A DNA stretch of 19,958 nt from JAABRU01 sp050180235 (GTDB lineage Bacteria; Desulfobacterota; Desulfobacteria; Desulfobacterales; Desulfococcaceae): NCBI GenBank assembly GCA_050180235.1, contig JBFXEJ010000109.1:1-19958 (forward strand). Direction: 5' to 3'. Under the pieces are notes generated by a model. It worked only from the letters and a program-made list of their open reading frames with translations. It searched no databases and had not been told where the DNA came from. Positions 6,688 through 13,647 of the stretch are shown here, piece by piece. Within the stretch, counting starts at the first letter, position 1. Every line of letters begins with the position of its first letter. A program made the translations under genes and the position numbers.

Positions 6688-6713
6688 AATTTATGTACTC
6701 TTTCTGTAGCACC

Positions 6714-6789
6714 TAAAAACGAATTCAGCGGCGGCGCGGGCTGGAGCGAAGCGTAAGCCCGCGCCGTCCTCTGGAATGATTGGTTCGCT
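6714..6789 (-). other. attC-like site 3' of PIN/57-residue pair
   Basis: Minus strand: R'' AGCGAAC, spacer CAATCA, L'' TTCCAGAGGAC, GC-rich stem GGCGCGGGCT / AGCCCGCGCC around a loop, L' GCCGCTGAATTC, R' GTTTTTA. L'' and L' pair with one mismatch. It starts 29 bases after the stop of the 57-residue gene. Boxes are more divergent than at 5922 but the architecture is kept. Confidence 0.6.
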
Positions 6790-6818
6790 GATAGCGCCAG
6801 CATTTAAACAACTTTCTG

Positions 6819-6992
6819 TCAACCCGTTTTTTCGTATTTTATCAGTTTTGGCGAATACGACACAATTTTTCTGTTCGATTTTTCTTGTTTTTCTTTCAAA
6901 TCCTGGGCGATTTTTTTCAGATCAAAATTGAACCGGGTTGCATGTTTCTGACGCACAGATCTTACTTCTTCGACTATCGGGTCTTCAAACAT
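6819..6992 (-). CDS. 57-residue putative antitoxin partner of a PIN toxin
   Basis: Product MFEDPIVEEVRSVRQKHATR followed by FNFDLKKIAQDLKEKQEK and a basic tail ending EKTG. The DPIVEEVR..R..HA..FNFDL pattern is a known small-protein family that follows PIN toxins of the YIETT type. The frame is open to 7037, but the ATG at 6992 is chosen because GGAGG sits 8 bases upstream inside the PIN stop region (ATGGAGGATTAG). Its length equals that of the gene at 3220-3393. Antitoxin role is inferred from constant linkage. Confidence 0.75.
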   Translation of the reverse strand: MFEDPIVEEVRSVRQKHATRFNFDLKKIAQDLKEKQEKSNRKIVSYSPKLIKYEKTG

Positions 6993-6994
6993 AG

Positions 6995-7468
6995 CTAATC
7001 CTCCATGAGTTCCGCCGGTGTACAAATGACTGGGCATTGATATCCTTTCTTCTCTACCACTTCCTCGATTTTTTGCCGACGGATTGCGTTGGCAAGATGT
7101 TTACAATTCCATGTCAGAAGAAAATCAATCCCGTTAACCGCGCAAATGGCGATATGCAATGCATCTTCACCAAATTGTTGTGGAACTGCCCCCTCTGATA
7201 CAAGAGACTCCGCTAACAATACAGCGGCATCTGAAATCGTAAGCGAATCAATGCCATCCAAATAGTATTTTCTTTTCCCGGCTGCTTCCGGATCTCCCTC
7301 AACAGCCTCTTGAAATACTAACTCAGACACTACCAAATCAAATGTATTACGGCATTGCTCCCACCATTCTAATGTCAATACCTGACGACCGGCAACGACA
7401 GTGTTGTTGCTGAGTCTTGCCGCGAGATAGCTTACAATTGTGGTTTCAATATAAACTTTTTGTTTCAT
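6995..7468 (-). CDS. PIN-domain ribonuclease toxin (VapC-like)
   Basis: 157 residues: MKQKVYIETTIVSYLAARLS at the N-terminus, where the first PIN acid is E8 (a glutamate in this subfamily), then E54 in VFQEAVEGDPEAA, D102 in GEDALHIAICAVNGIDFLLT, and the conserved WNCKHLANA segment, ending CPVICTPAELMED. Expected to cut RNA and to be neutralised by the 57-residue protein encoded immediately downstream, with only 2 bases between frames. Intact. Preceded by the second copy of the ORF-less cassette. It is a distant paralogue in layout of the pair at 3220-3876; the two PIN proteins share the L[L]TWNC..L.NA motif but little else. Confidence 0.88.
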   Translation of the reverse strand: MKQKVYIETTIVSYLAARLSNNTVVAGRQVLTLEWWEQCRNTFDLVVSELVFQEAVEGDPEAAGKRKYYLDGIDSLTISDAAVLLAESLVSEGAVPQQFGEDALHIAICAVNGIDFLLTWNCKHLANAIRRQKIEEVVEKKGYQCPVICTPAELMED

Positions 7469-7500
7469 AGCACGGAAATATTTTGATCAGTCTATTTTTC

Positions 7501-7559
7501 AGCGAACAGCAGGCTAACCCGCGGGCGATAGCCCGTCCGGTTGAGTGACTGCGTTCTTT
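7501..7559 (-). other. attC-like site closing the ORF-less cassette (copy 2)
   Basis: Minus strand: R'' AAAGAAC, spacer GCAGTC, L'' ACTCAACCGGAC, stem GGGC-TATC-GCCC, L' GCGGGTTAGCC, R' GTTCGCT. Differs from the copy at 3944-4002 at a few positions, some in paired bases. Confidence 0.55.
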
Positions 7560-7748
7560 TCCAATTTATTTTAATTTTAAAACTCTTTTCAGGTTTGATA
7601 ACTCTTAATCCACCTTAGGCAGTCGACAGTTGTGCAGTTGTGCAGGGTAGGTGCAGCGGAGCGTAACCCACCATTGGGATTTGAAAATTTTCAAAAAATG
7701 GTGGGTTTCGCTTGCGCTGCACCCACACTACTTACTGTCGAGTACAAC
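7501..7748 (-). repeat. ORF-less integron-like cassette, copy 2
   Basis: Direct repeat of 3944-4190, same orientation. The central hairpin (about 7646-7728) has AACCCACCATT pairing with AATGGTGGGTT. No reading frame in it looks real. It ends 33 bases before the start of the PIN toxin at 7468. Confidence 0.7.
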
Positions 7749-7838
7749 AACAAGGTAAGCGGCAGACAGGGCGTTCACGGACTTCAATTCTGCCATAAGC
7801 CTCACGCCCTGCCTGTCCGCTTGAGCGACGGGTTATTT
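7742..7838 (-). other. attC-like site 3' of the coiled-coil protein gene
   Basis: Minus strand: R'' AAATAAC, spacer CCGTCG, L'' CTCAAGCGGAC, variable stem AGGCAGGGCGT / ACGCCCTGTCT, L' GCCGCTTA, R' GTTGTAC. Compared with 4184-4281 the outer boxes are nearly identical while the stem differs on both arms, keeping the pairing. It starts 24 bases after the upstream gene's stop codon. Confidence 0.7.
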
Positions 7839-7861
7839 GCCACGATTAGAGATGGTGTTAG

Positions 7862-8954
7862 CTATTTTATTCCTGCAACAACCTGTAATGCCTCTATAAC
7901 TTCTTCAAGTCCTTTTTTATTATCGCTGTTTGCGTCCCATCTGGCTCTTTCAATTGCCACCTCCTGATTCAATTGCTCCTGGGTGAACATAGTAGCAATG
8001 GTATTGTTAAGGTTTGTAATTTCAGTATTTTTAGCCGTAATGGTTGCATTTAAAGTATTGATCGTATTGTTAAGATTTGCAATTTCGGTATCTTTAGTCA
8101 TAATGGTTGCATTTAAAGAATTAATCGTATTGTTAAGTTGATTAATTTCAGTATTCTTTTCACCAATGCTTGTGTTTAAATTGGCAATCGTAGTATTTTG
8201 AGATGCAATAGTAGAATTCAGTTCTGATATAGTTTGATCTTTTTGGGCAATAATTGCATCACAATCAGATAATGGAGCAGAATTTGCTGAATAGTATGTA
8301 CTTGTTACACCACCCCGAAAAATCACTTGAAGAGTATAATAATACTGTTTTCCTCCCGAAAAATCAAGATTGATGTCAGTATATGAATTTGTGTAAATTG
8401 CATTTGTATTAATTTTGATAAATCCACTGTCCAGACTTAAACTTCGGAAGATATTATAGCCAATTACGTTATTATCAGTCTGAGTAATATCACTCCAGGT
8501 AAGTTCGACATTTGCACCATTGATAATACCGGCAGGAATTGGAATAGCAACTAATGTCATAATAGGGTATTCATTTAAACCGGATGCTCCGTCATAATTT
8601 CGGGCGGCAGCAGCATAATATCCTTTATGTGATGATGTATTCGGATTTTCTTCATAAGATACAAAAGCCATAACTTCGGTGCCGTTTGGAAGTGCACCCT
8701 CCCCCAAAAGCATTGTCAGTATCAAGATTCCATAAATGCACATCCTGATCTGCCAAGTAGCTCAGATTGTCGATGTTTCTAATATCTGCGGGGATGTCTA
8801 AACGGTAGACTTTGATAGTATCTTTGGACAGATTATTCGGAGCTTCATAGAGTAAGCCATGAAAAACAGAAGCAGCAGCAACCTGATGAGGCATTACAAA
8901 TGAAGCTAAGAGAAGCGCATAAAAAAAACAGATCGATTTTGACATTTTTTTCAT
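7862..8954 (-). pseudogene. exported FN3/coiled-coil protein with a frameshift
   Basis: Start at 8954 (ribosome site GGAGG) gives a signal peptide, MKKMSKSICFFYALLLASFV to VAAAS. The frame reads to DVHLWNLDTDNAFGG at 8697-8709 and then leaves; the continuation in the neighbouring frame (ALPNGTEVMAFVSYEEN...) fits well, so one base was gained or lost in a GGGGGAGGG tract. Then come a fibronectin-III-like domain (ANVELTWSDI...NVIGYNIFRS...KQYYYTLQV), a coiled coil built of repeats such as TEIANLNNTINTLNAT, and a C-terminal WDANSDNKKGLEEVIEALQV segment, an EF-hand-like tail common in exported proteins of these bacteria. Whole length would be about 363 residues. It could be a recent pseudogene, a sequence error, or a phase-variable gene; the tract is short for slippage. 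Confidence 0.75.
8000..8200 (-). repeat. 63-bp tandem repeat encoding coiled coil
   Basis: About two and a half to three copies of a 63-bp (21-codon) unit encoding variants of T-I-x-K-[DN]-T-E-I-x-N-L-N-N-T-I-N-x-L-N-A-T. Heptad spacing of Ile/Leu predicts a parallel coiled coil; Asn residues in the core favour trimers. Copy number could vary between strains. Confidence 0.8.
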
Positions 8955-9033
8955 AAAAAATCCTCCTTCAATAGGTTTGTTAACAATATTTCCCAACAAA
9001 ATAGGAATTATTACAATTCTAATTATATACGGC

Positions 9034-9074
9034 AAATAACCAGTTGTTATGCGGACACCATGTCCGCGTTTAAA
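9034..9074 (-). other. truncated attC-like site
   Basis: Minus strand: GCGGAC-ATGG-TGTCCGC stem, then ATAACAACTG and an R'-like GTTATTT (9040-9034). The TCAA part of L'' and the spacer are absent; the AT-rich repeat begins where they should be. It lies 5' of the coiled-coil protein cassette, where the previous cassette would end. Confidence 0.35.
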
Positions 9075-9176
9075 GTATATAGTAATATATGCTTGCATAT
9101 AATACTATATACCGTGAAAGTATATAGTATTATATACAAATCTCAAAAGCATATAATACTGTATGCTTTTGCTGTC
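9071..9176. repeat. AT-rich alternating inverted repeats
   Basis: Four copies of an 18-bp motif alternate in direction: GTATATAGTAATATATGC, GCATATAATACTATATAC, GTATATAGTATTATATAC, GCATATAATACTGTATGC. The first pair is a hairpin with a 2-base loop. No gene here. It may be a protein-binding array, an insertion in an attC site, or a small palindromic element. Confidence 0.7.
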
Positions 9177-9268
9177 TTACGGTGTTTTGTCCGGAATCTC
9201 TGTCTGCCTGAGCATCAGTCTGCCACTGTTCCACAGATTTCCCATACCGCAGATACCAAAATTTTTTT

Positions 9269-9343
9269 GCAGGGGCGAATACTCATTCGCCCCTGCCGGA
9301 TTTCGGTAAGATGACCGCATAGGCGAATTGACTGAAATTCGCC
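9269..9343. repeat. two GGCGAAT palindromes 3' of fhs
   Basis: 9269-9296 is a perfect hairpin GCAGGGGCGAAT-ACTC-ATTCGCCCCTGC; 9322-9343 repeats the theme, GGCGAATT..AAATTCGCC. They follow fhs on the minus strand. There is no T run on the fhs side, so a classical terminator is not shown; a dispersed small palindrome is as likely. The rest of 9177-9375 shows nothing coding. Confidence 0.55.
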
Positions 9344-9375
9344 CATGCTTTAAAGGATGTGACGCTGTGTGAAGA

Positions 9376-11139
9376 TTAGAACAGTCCGCTTACCTTGCCG
9401 CTTGCAGTGTCAACATCAATTCTTCTGAAGGCCGGGTTGGAGCTGGTGCCGGGCATCAGACTGATGGTTCCTGCGCAGGGGCAGAGGAATTTCGCACCGG
9501 AGTAAATCAGAACGTCGCGGATAGGCAGAGTCCAGCCCTTGGGAACGCCCTTGAGCACCGGATCATGAGTCAGACTCAGGTGAGTTTTCACCATCATGGT
9601 TGCAAAATCCGCATACTTGGGATCGTTTTCAAGCATTTTGGCTTTGGCTTCGGCATCCGGTGTCCAGGATACGCCGTCTGCGCCGTAAACTTCCTTTGCA
9701 ATCTTGGCAACGCGATCACGCAGCTTCATTTCCAGAGGATACAGGAATCTGAAGTCATTCTTTTCGTTACATGCGTCAATAACCGCATCGGCCAGTTCCA
9801 GTGAACCCTGACCGCCCTTTGCCCAATGCTCAGACTTGGCACAGCGTGCGCCTGCGGCTTCGGCAGCTTTTCTGACAACCGCGATTTCCGCGGGGGTGTC
9901 TGTATGGAAGCAGTTGATACAAACGACCGGGTTGATACCGGATTTGCGGATCACATTAATCAGGTGAACCATGTTCTCGCAGCCTTTTTCAACCAGACCC
10001 ACATTTTCTTTGGTGTATGTATCAGGCAGGGCAATACCGGCCACAACCTTGGGTCCGCCGCCGTGCATCTTGAGAGCGCGGATGGTGGTGGTCAGAATGG
10101 AAACATGGGGTTTGAGTCCGCTGTAACGGCATTTCACGTTCCAGAATTTCTCAAATCCGATGTCTGCGGCAAAACCTGACTCGGTGACATGATAATCAAA
10201 CATTTTCAGACCAATGCGGTCTGCAATGATGGAAGACTGACCCACAGCGATATTGGCAAAGGGGCCTGCATGAACCAGAACCGGCTGATATTCGGCAGAA
10301 CTCATCAGGGTGGGGTTGATGGTATTGCGCATAAATGCGGTCATTGCATTGCCGACTTCCAGATCGCCTGTGGTGACAGGTTTGCCGCTCTTGTCAAACG
10401 CCACAGTGATTTCGTTGAGGCGTTTTTTCAGATCTGCCAAATCCTTGATAATGGCAAGAATTGCCATACATTCGGAACCCACGGCAATACCGAATTTGGA
10501 CTGCATCATAAAACCGTCTGTGCGTCCGCCGATGCCGATGATGATATTTCTCATTGCCTGTGCGCAGAAGTCCATGATCCAGCCCATTTCCACGCGGGTG
10601 GGGTCAATGTCCAGACGGCGCATCTTGGTCAGACGGGCAAGCTGCTCGTCATTATAATTCCGCTCATGCTGCATACGGGAGGTCATTGCCACCATAGCCA
10701 GGTTGTGAGCGTTCATAATGTCGTTAATATCACCGGTCAGACCCAGAGAAAATTCGGTCATGGGAATCAGAAGAGCATTGCCTCCGCCGGCTGCTGTTCC
10801 CTTTACGTTCATCGTGGGACCGCCGGAAGGCTGACGCAGAGCTCCGCCGACATTCTTGCCGCGTGCGCCCAGGCCTTCGATCAGACCCAGAGAGGTCGTG
10901 CTTTTGCCTTCACCCAGCGGAGTGGGGGTAATGGCAGTAACTTCGATGTACTTTCCGTCCGGTCTGCTTTTCAGGCGTTCGCTGATTTTCAGAAAGTCGA
11001 GCTTGGCAAGTCTGCCCATGGGAAGCATTTCGTCTTTCTGAAGACCCAGTTTTTCTCTCCACTGATCAGGAGTGGGCATGTTTACTTCCGCAGCTTCGGA
11101 AATCTGCCAGTCAGCCATTTTTGTCGCATCGTAAGCCAT
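9376..11139 (-). CDS. fhs: formate-tetrahydrofolate ligase
   Basis: 587 residues. Catalyses ATP-dependent formylation of tetrahydrofolate to 10-formyl-THF in the cytosol, an entry step of the methyl branch of the reductive acetyl-CoA pathway, which many sulfate reducers use in the oxidative direction, and a source of one-carbon units. The nucleotide loop is TPTPLGEGKST (residues 71-81); LRQPSGGPTMNVKGTAAGGG follows directly (about 101-120), with MTEFSLGLTGDINDIMNAHN and KMHGGGPKV as further family blocks. It is about 30 residues longer than the commonest form, the extra lying at the N-terminus. Ribosome site GGAG about 12 bases before the ATG. It stands alone, with its own promoter and a structured leader of about 130 bases upstream. 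Confidence 0.98.
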   Translation of the reverse strand: MAYDATKMADWQISEAAEVNMPTPDQWREKLGLQKDEMLPMGRLAKLDFLKISERLKSRPDGKYIEVTAITPTPLGEGKSTTSLGLIEGLGARGKNVGGALRQPSGGPTMNVKGTAAGGGNALLIPMTEFSLGLTGDINDIMNAHNLAMVAMTSRMQHERNYNDEQLARLTKMRRLDIDPTRVEMGWIMDFCAQAMRNIIIGIGGRTDGFMMQSKFGIAVGSECMAILAIIKDLADLKKRLNEITVAFDKSGKPVTTGDLEVGNAMTAFMRNTINPTLMSSAEYQPVLVHAGPFANIAVGQSSIIADRIGLKMFDYHVTESGFAADIGFEKFWNVKCRYSGLKPHVSILTTTIRALKMHGGGPKVVAGIALPDTYTKENVGLVEKGCENMVHLINVIRKSGINPVVCINCFHTDTPAEIAVVRKAAEAAGARCAKSEHWAKGGQGSLELADAVIDACNEKNDFRFLYPLEMKLRDRVAKIAKEVYGADGVSWTPDAEAKAKMLENDPKYADFATMMVKTHLSLTHDPVLKGVPKGWTLPIRDVLIYSGAKFLCPCAGTISLMPGTSSNPAFRRIDVDTASGKVSGLF

Positions 11140-11181
11140 TGATCTTTTTCTCCTTTAATGAATTATAGGGTTAACAACCGC

Positions 11182-11200
11182 GGAGCCGCTCACCGGCTCC
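11182..11200 (-). promoter_or_regulatory. hairpin in the fhs leader
   Basis: Perfect 7-bp stem GGAGCCG / CGGCTCC with a 5-base loop, about 43 bases before the fhs ATG. It lies between the predicted transcription start and the ribosome site. No U-run follows, so it is not an obvious terminator; it could affect mRNA stability or translation. Confidence 0.4.
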
Positions 11201-11215
11201 CTGCAAAAAACCGGC

Positions 11216-11252
11216 ATGACATCAGAAATATCCGGGGATATTTTTATGTCAT
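11216..11252 (-). promoter_or_regulatory. long palindrome in the fhs leader
   Basis: ATGACAT...AAATATCC|GGATATTT...ATGTCAT: outer 7-bp and inner 8-bp arms complementary, centre CCGG. It may be an operator downstream of the promoter or a leader RNA hairpin. No known riboswitch is recognised. Confidence 0.4.
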
Positions 11253-11278
11253 ACATACAGCCGTATATAAATTGTCAC

Positions 11279-11307
11279 TCTATACCATGTACTTCAGGTT
11301 TTGGCAA
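11279..11307 (-). promoter_or_regulatory. predicted sigma-70 promoter of fhs
   Basis: Minus strand TTGCCA (11307-11302), 17-base spacer, TATAGA (11284-11279). Good boxes at ideal spacing; the start would be near 11272, about 130 bases before the ATG. Confidence 0.5.
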
Positions 11308-11455
11308 GAATTATATCTTCATTGCATAAAGGTATTTCAAAAAATAAATACGGGTAAAAAAATCAGGATAAACCCTAATTTCCCGGAACACAGAGCATGT
11401 TTCAGATTCTGTTCCGGCACGGGAAAATCTGCAATGATTCTGAAAAATCATATTC

Positions 11456-12148
11456 TTATCCCAGATTTTTTTCCGCATAATCCCAGTTGATCAGATTCTC
11501 CGTGAACACCTTTATATAATCCCCTCTCCGGTTCTGGTAATCCGGATAATAGGCATGTTCCCACACATCAATGGTCAGCAGGGGTTTTATTCCCCGTGCA
11601 ATGGGGGTGTCCGCATTGGCCGTATCCATGATTTTCAGTTTGTCGCCGTCTGTCACCAGCCAGGCCCATCCGCTGCCGAAACGGGAAGCCGCTGTATTGG
11701 CAAATTCTTCTGCAAATTTCTCGTAACTTCCGAATGAGGCATTGATCTTTTCAGCAATTTTTCCCCCCGGTTTTCCCCCGCCGCCCGGTTTCATGCTGTT
11801 CCAGTAAAAATTATGGTTGAAAACCTGGGCGGCATTGTTGAAAATGTCCGCCTGATCCGCTTTTCCGTATGTTTTCAGTATAATCTCCTCAAGTCCCATG
11901 CCCTGAAAAGATGTCCCGGCAATAAGTTTGCCGAGTTTGTCCGCATATCCCCTGTGATGTTTTCCATAGTGAAGGGAAATCATTTTCCCGGAAATATGGG
12001 GTTCCAGCGCGTTTTCCGCATAGGGCAGTCCGGGCAGTTCTATGCCTGTAACATCCTTTGCTTTTTTGGAACACCCGATGCCGGCCGCATGAAACAGGGC
12101 CAGCGCTCCCAGATTTGCCGATAATTTCAGAAATTCTCTGCGTTTCAT
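11456..12148 (-). CDS. sodB: Fe-type superoxide dismutase, Tat-exported lipoprotein
   Basis: 230 residues from the ATG at 12148, chosen because GGGAGG lies 5 bases upstream. Removes superoxide outside the cytoplasm, useful for an anaerobe meeting oxygen. The N-terminus MKRREFLKLSANLGALALFH has the twin-arginine motif, followed by AAGIGC, a lipobox, so the enzyme is probably anchored in the membrane. Metal ligands are visible: H60 in SLHYGKHH, H112 in AAQVFNHNFYW, D194 and H198 in DVWEHAYYPDY. Gln108 in AAQVFNH is the iron-type second-sphere residue. The mature domain is of normal length. It stands alone; a MITE lies about 63 bases upstream in its likely promoter region. 11158-11278 and 11308-11455 hold no other gene. 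Confidence 0.95.
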   Translation of the reverse strand: MKRREFLKLSANLGALALFHAAGIGCSKKAKDVTGIELPGLPYAENALEPHISGKMISLHYGKHHRGYADKLGKLIAGTSFQGMGLEEIILKTYGKADQADIFNNAAQVFNHNFYWNSMKPGGGGKPGGKIAEKINASFGSYEKFAEEFANTAASRFGSGWAWLVTDGDKLKIMDTANADTPIARGIKPLLTIDVWEHAYYPDYQNRRGDYIKVFTENLINWDYAEKNLG

Positions 12149-12211
12149 CCAAACCTCCCTGTCTGATTGTTTAAACATTTGGTGGCAGGTCAAACCGGCT
12201 GATCTTTTTTA

Positions 12212-12306
12212 GGTGATTTCCAGAAAAAAATATCCCGGAAAAGCAGCGCAGGCTTCCGGCCTGTGCCCTGTGAACTGAAATGGGATATTTATTTTCATAA
12301 ATCACC
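12212..12306. mobile_element. GGTGATTTCC-family MITE, short subfamily
   Basis: 95 bp. Ends GGTGATTTCCAGAAAAAAAT / ATTTATTTTCATAAATCACC; middle contains GCAGGCTTCCGGCCTGTGCC and CTGTGAACTGAAATGGGATA. Closely matches 18153-18253. Flanks are TTA and TAA rather than identical, so the target duplication has changed or the boundary differs. It lies between sodB and fabH. Confidence 0.82.
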
Positions 12307-12309
12307 TAA

Positions 12310-12642
12310 ACCTGAGTTTCGCACAGAAAACTCTGTGTTCCGCTGAAAAAAAATCTGCGTCATTCTGCGGTTAAAAACAGGATGTCAACCGGTTTGAACC
12401 ATTATCCTGAATTTAATGCGATCCAGAATATTTTTTATGTATTTTGAATTAATTCAATATATTCTTTTTTCCATAAAACTGCTGTCCGCTGATGCCGGAT
12501 AAACAGACTGCATATGCCTGCAGAAAATGAAGATAAATTATTCACAAATGACAATTGGACATTTATACAGATATTGGGTATATGTCAATCTTTTCGTTAA
12601 AACACTTGCAGGACAAAAAAGACTCAGTCAGGAGGATACAAG
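12310..12642. promoter_or_regulatory. sodB-fabH intergenic region with a palindrome
   Basis: No gene. A perfect 14-bp palindrome TTGAATTAATTCAA is at 12444-12457 and AACCGGTT at 12387-12394; either may bind a regulator. A possible promoter for fabH is TTGGAC at about 12556 with TATATG 18 bases on, but this is weak. Confidence 0.3.
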
Positions 12643-13632
12643 ATGCGGGCAGTCATAACCGGTGTCGGACATTATGTTCCGGAACAGATACTTAGCAACC
12701 GGGATTTGGAAAAAATGGTCGATACCAGTGATGAATGGATCATAAGCCGGACAGGTATCAGGCAAAGACATATTCTGGAAAAAAACAGGGGAACTTCTTT
12801 CATGGCCGCAAAAGCCGCCCAAAGGGTTCTGGAGCAGAGTCAGGTGGGGGCAGTTGAACTTGATCTGATTATTCTTGCCACAGTAACCCCGGATATGCCT
12901 GTTCCCAGTGCGGTTTCCCTTGTGCAGAAAGAACTTGGAGCGGATAAGTGCTGGGGCTTTGATCTTAACGGCGGCTGTTCCGGCTTTCTGTACGCACTGG
13001 CCACAGCCAGCCAGTTCATAGAATCCGGACGGCACCAGAAAGTCATGGTGATCGGAGCTGATAAAATGAGCAGTATCGTTGATTATCAGGATCGGAACAC
13101 CTGTGTCATTTTCGGGGATGGGGCCGGTGCTGTGCTGCTGGAAGGTTCAGACAATGAGGAAACAGGGATCAGAGATTTTGATCTCCGTCTGGACGGAGAG
13201 GGAGCGGAATATCTTTATATTCCGGCAGGAGGAAGTCTGCATCCTGCCTCATCTGAAACTGTTGAGAAAAGAATGCACTATGTATTCCAGGACGGAAAAA
13301 CCGTATTCAAACGCGCTGTGACCGGCATGAGCGATGTGTCAAAACGGATTCTGGACAGAAACGGACTCAGACCCGAAGACATCAAATATCTTATTCCCCA
13401 TCAGGCCAATTTCAGAATTATTGATTCGGTTGCGAAAAAACTGGAGTTGACATCCGGGCAGGTCATCGTCAATATTGAAAATTACGGAAACACCACCGCA
13501 GCCACCATTCCTTTGGCCATGTCCGAGGCATATGAGAAAAAAATGCTGAACAAAGGAGACTGGCTGGTGCTCTCAGCCTTTGGTGCGGGATTTACCTGGG
13601 GCAGTCTGCTGGTGAGATGGTCTTTGGACTGA
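12643..13632 (+). CDS. fabH: 3-oxoacyl-ACP synthase III (KAS III)
   Basis: 329 residues. Condenses an acyl-CoA (usually acetyl-CoA) with malonyl-ACP to start fatty-acid synthesis. The catalytic triad is visible: C112 in NGGCSGF, H253 in IPHQANFRI, N283 in ENYGNTTAA. DTSDEWIISRTGIRQRH near residue 27 and the C-terminal SAFGAGFTWGSLLVRW are family signatures. Full length. Ribosome site AGGAGG 7 bases before the ATG. It is not next to other fab genes; the following gene, 15 bases downstream, encodes a lytic transglycosylase, so the two may be co-transcribed. Being isolated, it could be a second KAS III with different primer preference. Confidence 0.96.
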   Translation: MRAVITGVGHYVPEQILSNRDLEKMVDTSDEWIISRTGIRQRHILEKNRGTSFMAAKAAQRVLEQSQVGAVELDLIILATVTPDMPVPSAVSLVQKELGADKCWGFDLNGGCSGFLYALATASQFIESGRHQKVMVIGADKMSSIVDYQDRNTCVIFGDGAGAVLLEGSDNEETGIRDFDLRLDGEGAEYLYIPAGGSLHPASSETVEKRMHYVFQDGKTVFKRAVTGMSDVSKRILDRNGLRPEDIKYLIPHQANFRIIDSVAKKLELTSGQVIVNIENYGNTTAATIPLAMSEAYEKKMLNKGDWLVLSAFGAGFTWGSLLVRWSLD

Positions 13633-13647
13633 TCCGGTTAAGGCCAT

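Noticed and set aside
7632..7967. 111-codon plus-strand open frame across the second ORF-less cassette
   Set aside because: It covers a hairpin and an attC-like site with paired-base changes and is not maintained as a frame in the other copy.
8000..8200. Regular repeats as a CRISPR array
   Set aside because: The 63-bp repeats are in frame and encode heptad coiled coil; there are no unique spacers.
9269..9296. Hairpin as an intrinsic terminator of fhs
   Set aside because: On the fhs strand it is followed by A residues, not a U-run; kept only as a palindrome.
10189..11142. 317-codon open frame on the plus strand
   Set aside because: It lies wholly antisense to fhs, an unmistakable gene; it is a shadow of codon bias.
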